From Enterobacteriaceae endosymbiont of Donacia clavipes (GTDB taxonomy: Bacteria; Pseudomonadota; Gammaproteobacteria; Enterobacterales; Enterobacteriaceae): 64,000 bases of DNA. This document shows, in pieces, positions 59,137-64,000 of this stretch (its first letter is position 1; each line of letters starts with the position of its first letter). The notes under the pieces were generated by a model. The model saw only the letters and a program-made list of their open reading frames with translations, was not told the DNA's origin and did no database searches. The position numbers were made by a program, and so were the translations under genes. Location of the stretch: assembly GCF_012570365.1 (NCBI RefSeq), contig NZ_CP046208.1, positions 393,275-457,274 on the forward strand, given 5' to 3'.

Positions 59137-59619
59137 TTATTTACATTTTTGTTTAAATAAATTTTGTATAGAATTATATAAATGAATAGTTTTAAATAAA
59201 CGTGTAGGTACTACAAAAATAGTATCATCTCCAGCAATAGTACCTAATATTCCTTCTGGTTTTCCTAAAGAATCCAATAATCTTGCTATTAATTGAGCTG
59301 CTCCAGGGCTTGTATGAATAATAATTAAAATATCATTATAATCAATATCTAAAACTAAATTTTTTAATGGACTAGTTGTATTTGGAACACTTAATTCTAG
59401 AGGGAAACAATACACCATTTCCATTCTAGTATTTCTGATTCTTACTGCTCCAAATTTTGTTAACATTCTAGATACTTTAGATTGATTAATATTATTAAAT
59501 CCTTCTTCTTGTAAAGCATGTACAATTTCCGTTTGTGTACTAAATTTTTCTTGTTTAATTAAATTTTTAAATATTTTAACTAAATTATCCTCTTTTTTTT
59601 TTGTAAAAATTATTCCCAT
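59137..59619 (-). CDS. argR: arginine repressor ArgR
   Basis: Hexameric, arginine-responsive repressor. 160 residues from the ATG at 59619, with GGTGA Shine-Dalgarno six bases upstream; an in-frame GTG at 59628 overlaps that element. N-terminal winged helix: [39 protein letters not shown]-terminal oligomerisation and arginine site: [48 protein letters not shown]. Both halves are close to E. coli, much more so than many neighbours, which implies active selection. It converges on serS. Confidence 0.96.
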   Translation of the reverse strand: MGIIFTKKKEDNLVKIFKNLIKQEKFSTQTEIVHALQEEGFNNINQSKVSRMLTKFGAVRIRNTRMEMVYCFPLELSVPNTTSPLKNLVLDIDYNDILIIIHTSPGAAQLIARLLDSLGKPEGILGTIAGDDTIFVVPTRLFKTIHLYNSIQNLFKQKCK

Positions 59620-59838
59620 AAAGTTCACCGATAAAATAAAAGAAAAAATTATTTATTTAAAATAATAAAATCTCTATTTACTAAATTTATTAAAAAATAA
59701 AAAAGACTAATTGCATTTATTATTCAGCTATATTATCATATTTTAATGAAAATTTATATTTTTTTTATTAAAAAATTGAAAAAAATAAAATAAAATACAA
59801 TTTTATTAATGATTTATATTTTGGATAAAATACATAAT

Positions 59839-60261
59839 ATGAATACTATGTTAAAAAAGAATTTTAATCGTCAATGGTATCTTATAAATGCAAAAAAAAA
59901 AATTTTAGGTAGATTATCTTGCATAATTATTCATTATTTAATGGGTAAACATAAAATTTTATATAAACCTCATATTGATATAGGTGATTATGTTATTGTA
60001 ATTAATGCTGAACAAATTAGAATTACAGGGAAAAAAAGTAAAAATAAATTTTATTTTAGTCATAGTGGTTATGCTGGAGGATTAAAAAAAGTATCATTTG
60101 AACAATTAATTCAAAAAAATCCTAAAAAAATAATTGAACATTCAATAAAAGGAATGCTACCTAAAAATAAAATAGGAATTTTAATGTTAAATAGGTTAAA
60201 AATTTATAAAGGAAAAATTCATAAACATATAGCACAAAAACAATATATTTTAGATATTTAG
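59839..60261 (+). CDS. rplM: 50S ribosomal protein L13
   Basis: 140 residues from the ATG 59839 (142 in E. coli). The frame is open to an earlier ATG at 59809, which would add ten residues with no counterpart; a TTGGATAAA motif between them could be the ribosome-binding site. Motifs: [37 protein letters not shown], and [10 protein letters not shown]. First gene of rplM-rpsI. Confidence 0.94.
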   Translation: MNTMLKKNFNRQWYLINAKKKILGRLSCIIIHYLMGKHKILYKPHIDIGDYVIVINAEQIRITGKKSKNKFYFSHSGYAGGLKKVSFEQLIQKNPKKIIEHSIKGMLPKNKIGILMLNRLKIYKGKIHKHIAQKQYILDI

Positions 60262-60286
60262 TTATATTTTATTATTAGGATATAAA

Positions 60287-60688
60287 ATGATGAATAAAAA
60301 TTTTTTTAATTATTACGGTACAGGAAGAAGAAAAAGTTCTTCTGCTAGAGTATTTATTAAAAAAGGTAATGGGGCTATTGATATTAATAAAAAAAAAATA
60401 AATATTTTTTTTGTTAGAAATACACATCGTTTAATGATAATAAAACCTTTAGAATTAATAAAAATGCATAATAAATTAGATTTATATATTACTGTAAAAG
60501 GAGGTGGTATTTCAGGACAAGCAGGAGCTATTAGACATGGAATTACTAGAGCTTTAATAAAATATGATAATTCTTTTAGAAAAGATTTAAAAAAAGCAGG
60601 TTTTATAACTCGTGATGATCGTAAAGTAGAGCGTAAAAAAGTCGGTTTAAAAAAAGCTAGACGTAGTCCACAATTTTCAAAACGTTAA
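60287..60688 (+). CDS. rpsI: 30S ribosomal protein S9
   Basis: 133 residues (130 in E. coli). [19 protein letters not shown], then [20 protein letters not shown] and the universally conserved C-terminal [11 protein letters not shown] that reaches the P-site tRNA. Two consecutive ATG codons (60287 and 60290) are both possible starts; AGGAT precedes them. Co-transcribed with rplM. Confidence 0.97.
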   Translation: MMNKNFFNYYGTGRRKSSSARVFIKKGNGAIDINKKKINIFFVRNTHRLMIIKPLELIKMHNKLDLYITVKGGGISGQAGAIRHGITRALIKYDNSFRKDLKKAGFITRDDRKVERKKVGLKKARRSPQFSKR

Positions 60689-60839
60689 AATTAATTTTTA
60701 TAATTATTAAATATGACAAATTTTTTTATAAAAATCTTATTGAAAATAATTTTCTATAATAATTTTAATCACCTATTAAATAATTAAATTTAAAATTATT
60801 AATTCTGGTATTTTTACTAATTTTTTCTAGAAAAAAAAT

Positions 60840-62111
60840 ATGGATAAATTTATCATAAAAGGTCCTGTACAGTTAAAAGGAAAAGTAAATATTTCTGGAT
60901 CTAAAAATTCTGCTTTACCTATTTTATTTGCATCTATTTTAATAGATGAACCAGTAAAAATTAAAAATATACCTAAATTAAAAGATATAGATAATGCAAT
61001 TAAATTACTTTTACATTTAGGAGTAAAAATAAAAAAAGGGAAATCATTAATAATAAATGCAAATAATTTAAATAATTATTATACTATTCCTAAAAATTTA
61101 GTTAAATCTATTAGAGCTTCTATTTGGTTAATAAGTCCAATACTAAGTCGTTTAGGTAAAATAAAAATATCTTTACCTGGAGGATGTTCTATTGGAACAA
61201 GACCTATTGATTTACATATTAAAAATTTAAAAAAATTAGGTGCTAGAATTTATATAAAAAATAATGATATTTTTGCTTATATAAATGAAACATTTAAAGG
61301 TTCGCATATTATAATGGAAAAAAATAGTGTAGGAGCTACTATTAGTATTATTTTAGCTGCTATTTATGCTTATAAAATAACTATTATTGATAACGCAGCA
61401 AAAGAACCTGAAATAAAAGATTTAGCTAATTTTTTAAATACTATGGGAGCTAAAATTAGAGGTGCTGGTACAGATCAAATAATTATTGAAGGAATTTTAA
61501 AATTAAAAGGAGGTGTCTATAAAATAATATCAGATAGAATAGAAACAGCAACTTTTTTAATAGCTGCTGCTATATCTGGAGGAAAAATATTATGTAAAAA
61601 AACTAATCCTAAAAATTTAGATATAGTGTTAAAAAAATTAAAATATGTAGGTGCAAAAATACGTACAGGGAAAAATTGGTGTAGTCTTAATATGAAAAAT
61701 AGAAAACCCAAAGCTATTGATATAATAACAGGACCTTATCCTAATTTTCCTACTGATATTCAACCACAATTTACTTTATTAAATTTAATTGCATTAGGAA
61801 AAAGTAAAGTAACAGAAACTATTTTTGAAAATCGTTTTTTATATATACCTGAATTAATAAAAATGGGAGCAAATGCTTCTTTAAAAAAAAATCAAGTAAT
61901 TTGTAAAGGAGTTAAAACACTTTATAGTGCAAAAGTTATCGCAACAGATTTAAGAGCTTCAATAAGTTTAGTTTTAGCTGGTTGTATTGCTTCTGGAAAA
62001 ACTATTATTAATAATATTAATTATATTGACCGTGGATATGAAACAATAGAAAAAAAATTAACATCTTTAGGTGCAAAAATTAAGAGAATAAAAAATAATC
62101 AACATAAATAA
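60840..62111 (+). CDS. murA: UDP-N-acetylglucosamine 1-carboxyvinyltransferase MurA
   Basis: First committed step of peptidoglycan synthesis. 423 residues (419 in E. coli). The catalytic loop keeps Cys116 (LPGGCSIGTRPIDLHIK), the fosfomycin-sensitive form. Also GSKNSALPILFA, VGATISIILAAI, ATFLIAAAISGG, GPYPNFPTDIQPQF, and the C-terminal YIDRGYETIEKKL. It indicates that a cell wall precursor path is kept. It lies 151 bp after rpsI. Confidence 0.97.
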   Translation: MDKFIIKGPVQLKGKVNISGSKNSALPILFASILIDEPVKIKNIPKLKDIDNAIKLLLHLGVKIKKGKSLIINANNLNNYYTIPKNLVKSIRASIWLISPILSRLGKIKISLPGGCSIGTRPIDLHIKNLKKLGARIYIKNNDIFAYINETFKGSHIIMEKNSVGATISIILAAIYAYKITIIDNAAKEPEIKDLANFLNTMGAKIRGAGTDQIIIEGILKLKGGVYKIISDRIETATFLIAAAISGGKILCKKTNPKNLDIVLKKLKYVGAKIRTGKNWCSLNMKNRKPKAIDIITGPYPNFPTDIQPQFTLLNLIALGKSKVTETIFENRFLYIPELIKMGANASLKKNQVICKGVKTLYSAKVIATDLRASISLVLAGCIASGKTIINNINYIDRGYETIEKKLTSLGAKIKRIKNNQHK

Positions 62112-62223
62112 TAAAATATAGTAAAATTATTAATAACTAAATATTATTTTAATTATTTTATTATATTTTGTAAATTTTAATTTATATAAATGAAAAATCA
62201 AATTATATTACAAGGATAATAAA

Positions 62224-62541
62224 ATGTATGCAATTTTTGAAAGCTGTGGTAAGCAATATAAAGTTATTCAAGGACAAACTATTAAATTAGAAAAAATTAA
62301 AGGAAAAATTGGTAATGATATTGAATTTAAAAATGTTTTAATGATATATAATGTAAATAAAATAATTATTGGTAATCCTATTATCATAGGAGCAAAAATA
62401 ATAGCTAAATTAATTTTACATGGAAAAGAAAAAAAAATTAAAATAATTAAATTTCATAGAAGAAAGCATTTTAAAAAAATACAAGGTCATCGTCAACTAT
62501 TTACTAGTATTAAAATACTTAAAATTCAAAATTCGAAATAA
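62224..62541 (+). CDS. rplU: 50S ribosomal protein L21
   Basis: 105 residues (103 in E. coli). [30 protein letters not shown], then [20 protein letters not shown] and FTSIKI. AAGGATAAT ribosome-binding site. Followed 10 bp later by rpmA. In E. coli ispB lies upstream in the opposite direction; it is not present here. Confidence 0.96.
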   Translation: MYAIFESCGKQYKVIQGQTIKLEKIKGKIGNDIEFKNVLMIYNVNKIIIGNPIIIGAKIIAKLILHGKEKKIKIIKFHRRKHFKKIQGHRQLFTSIKILKIQNSK

Positions 62542-62551
62542 GGAATTATTT

Positions 62552-62809
62552 ATGGCACATAAGAAAGCTGGAGGATCTTCTAGAAATGGAAGAGATTCAC
62601 ATTCAAAACGTTTAGGTATAAAATGTTTTGGTGGAGAAAAAGTAAAAGCAGGATTTATTATAATAAGACAAAGAGGAACAAAATTTCATGCAGGAAATAA
62701 TGTTGGTTGTGGTAGAGATCATACTTTATTTTCAAAAATAAATGGTATTGTAAAATTTACAAAAAAAGGGTTAAAACAAAAAAAATATATTAATGTTTTA
62801 AAAAAATAA
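62552..62809 (+). CDS. rpmA: 50S ribosomal protein L27
   Basis: 85 residues, the same as E. coli. [67 protein letters not shown]. The gly-rich N-terminus reaches the peptidyl-transferase centre. AAGGA ribosome-binding site. Middle gene of the rplU-rpmA-obgE cluster, with the E. coli gene yhbE missing. Confidence 0.97.
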   Translation: MAHKKAGGSSRNGRDSHSKRLGIKCFGGEKVKAGFIIIRQRGTKFHAGNNVGCGRDHTLFSKINGIVKFTKKGLKQKKYINVLKK

Positions 62810-62913
62810 TTTTAATAAATTACAAATTTTAATATTAGTTTAAAATTTATATTTATTTATTTAAAAAATATAATTATTTTTCTATATTATTTTTCTTTTT
62901 ATATGGAGTTGTA

Positions 62914-63927
62914 ATGAAATTTTTTGATAAAGCAATTATATATATAAAATCAGGTAAAGGAGGAGATGGATGTATTAGTTTTCATCGTGCAAAATATATA
63001 CCTAAAGGAGGACCTGATGGTGGAAACGGAGGTAAAGGAGGAAATATATATTTTATATCTAATAATAATATAAATACACTTATTAATTTACATTGTCAAA
63101 ATCTTTATATATCTGAAAATGGATTACATGGAAAAAATTGTCAACGTACAGGAAAAAATGGAAAAAATTTAATTATTCAAATTCCAATAGGTACAAAAAT
63201 TACTGATATAAAAAAAAATATAACTCTTGTATCTTTAAATAAGAATAATCAAACTTTTTTAATTGCAAAAGGTGGAAAAGGTGGATTAGGAAACATTAAT
63301 TTTAAATCTTCTATTAATAGAACTCCATATAAAAGAACAAAAGGTAGTTTAGGAGAAAAAAAAAAAATTAAGTTAGAATTTAATTTAAAAGTAAATGTAG
63401 GTATATTAGGATTACCTAATATAGGAAAATCAACATTTATAAAAAAAATATCTTCTGCTAATACTAAAATTGGTGATTATTTTTTTACAACAACAGAACC
63501 TGTTTTAGGTATTGTCAAAAATAAACTCAATAATACTTTTTTTTCAATATTAGATGTACCTGGTATTATAAAAAAATCTTCAGTTGGTAAAGGATTAGGA
63601 TTAAATTTTCTTAAACATTTTAAACATTGTAATTTAATATTACATTTTATAGATATATCAATAATTAATAATAAGTATAAAATAACTAATACTATAAATA
63701 CTATTAATTTTGAAATTCAAAAATTTAATAAAAAAATTCTTTTAAAAGATCAATGGTTAATTTTCAATAAAATTGATTTATTTGATAATATAAATAATTT
63801 AAAATTTTATATTAATAATATATTATTAAATTTTAAATTTATAAAAAGATATTATTTAATATCATCTAAAAAAAATATTGGAATTAAAAAATTGTGTATA
63901 GATATTTTTAAATATTTATATAATTAA
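62914..63927 (+). CDS. obgE: GTPase ObgE/CgtA, lacking the acidic C-terminal tail
   Basis: Ribosome-associated GTPase for 50S maturation. 337 residues against 390 in E. coli. N-terminal glycine-rich Obg fold (KSGKGGDGCISFHRAKYIPK, GGPDGGNGGKGG), then the G domain: GLPNIGKSTFIKKISSANTK, FTTTEPVLGIV, LDVPGI, FNKIDLF. It ends just after SSKKNIGIKKLCIDIFKYLYN-type sequence, so the roughly 50-residue acidic tail of E. coli ObgE is absent. Core motifs are intact. A GGAG element precedes the ATG. Confidence 0.95.
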   Translation: MKFFDKAIIYIKSGKGGDGCISFHRAKYIPKGGPDGGNGGKGGNIYFISNNNINTLINLHCQNLYISENGLHGKNCQRTGKNGKNLIIQIPIGTKITDIKKNITLVSLNKNNQTFLIAKGGKGGLGNINFKSSINRTPYKRTKGSLGEKKKIKLEFNLKVNVGILGLPNIGKSTFIKKISSANTKIGDYFFTTTEPVLGIVKNKLNNTFFSILDVPGIIKKSSVGKGLGLNFLKHFKHCNLILHFIDISIINNKYKITNTINTINFEIQKFNKKILLKDQWLIFNKIDLFDNINNLKFYINNILLNFKFIKRYYLISSKKNIGIKKLCIDIFKYLYN

Positions 63928-64000
63928 AATTTAATTTTATTGATCATTTTATTAAAAAATAATATAACATATTTGTGTAATTTTATTTGGATCATAAAAA
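63928..64000. other. window end, no gene seen
   Basis: The last 73 bases after obgE are A/T-rich with no start codon followed by a recognisable protein. The next gene lies beyond the window. Confidence 0.5.

Noticed and set aside
62824..62848. Nine-bp inverted repeat after rpmA as a terminator
   Set aside because: Short A/T stem with no T run; equally good pairs occur by chance in this composition.
1..64000. tRNA genes, 4.5S RNA and RNase P RNA
   Set aside because: Looked for GC-rich islands and T-arm motifs (GGTTCGAATC type). The only convincing one belongs to tmRNA.
1..64000. CRISPR arrays, insertion sequences, prophage or toxin-antitoxin genes
   Set aside because: No spaced direct repeats, transposase-like or phage-like proteins; every sizeable frame is a core enterobacterial gene.

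Overview
The window is a single stretch of an extremely A+T-rich, strongly reduced bacterial chromosome. Every recognisable gene has its closest familiar counterpart in the gamma-proteobacterial order Enterobacterales (E. coli-like RecBCD, MutH, ArgR, CydDC, PotABC, class Ia NrdAB). Intergenic DNA is almost pure A/T, lysine (AAA), asparagine (AAT) and isoleucine codons dominate, and operons are stripped of their dispensable members. This is the signature of an obligate, probably insect-associated, endosymbiont. The host and genus cannot be named from the sequence alone. No insertion sequence, prophage, CRISPR array, toxin or secretion system was seen, and the only stable RNA gene recognised is tmRNA.

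Layout. 1-8.3 kb: 3' part of typA, ssrA (tmRNA), smpB, grpE, rpmB-rpmG, rpmE, priA and mnmG. 8.6-14.5 kb: nrdA-nrdB, an ArcD/YdgI-type amino-acid antiporter and a Nif3-family protein. 14.6-18 kb: ffh-rpsP-rimM-trmD-rplS. 18-29 kb: recC-recB-recD, then mutH and lysA, with a 639-bp gene-free gap. 29.6-32.3 kb: ptsH-ptsI-crr. 32.4-37.9 kb: aspS-yebC-ruvC, a 755-bp gene-free gap, argS. 38-42 kb: mnmA and potA-potB-potC. 42-50.3 kb: mutM, mnmE, yidC, rnpA, rpmH, dnaN and gyrB, with dnaA and recF missing. 50.3-56.7 kb: rpoZ, ppa, eno, cydD-cydC and infA. 56.7-64 kb: trxB, serS, argR, rplM-rpsI, murA, rplU-rpmA and obgE.

How the genes fit together. The set is core housekeeping: ribosomal proteins and ribosome maturation (L13, L19, L21, L27, L28, L31, L33, L34, S9, S16, RimM, ObgE, BipA), tRNA modification (MnmA, MnmE/MnmG, TrmD), three aminoacyl-tRNA synthetases, trans-translation rescue (tmRNA/SmpB), membrane insertion (Ffh, YidC), replication (DnaN, GyrB, PriA) and deoxynucleotide supply (NrdAB). 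A notable DNA-repair complement is retained (RecBCD, MutH, MutM, RuvC). Metabolism seen here is PTS phosphotransfer, enolase, pyrophosphatase, the last lysine step (LysA), the first peptidoglycan step (MurA) and cytochrome bd maturation (CydDC). Many blocks are collinear with E. coli once the intervening genes are removed.

The most interesting observations are as follows. (1) The conserved N-terminus of smpB is reachable from an ATG only if a ten-A run is read with one extra A. (2) priA is open over its full length and keeps all eight zinc-binding cysteines, but has lost the recognisable ATPase/helicase motifs. (3) dnaA and recF are missing from the rpmH-dnaN-gyrB locus. (4) There is a 44-bp perfect A/T palindrome upstream of ptsH. 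(5) recB contains a 19-A run. (6) The spermidine transporter lacks potD at its locus. (7) ArgR is fully conserved. No wholly new multi-gene system was found.
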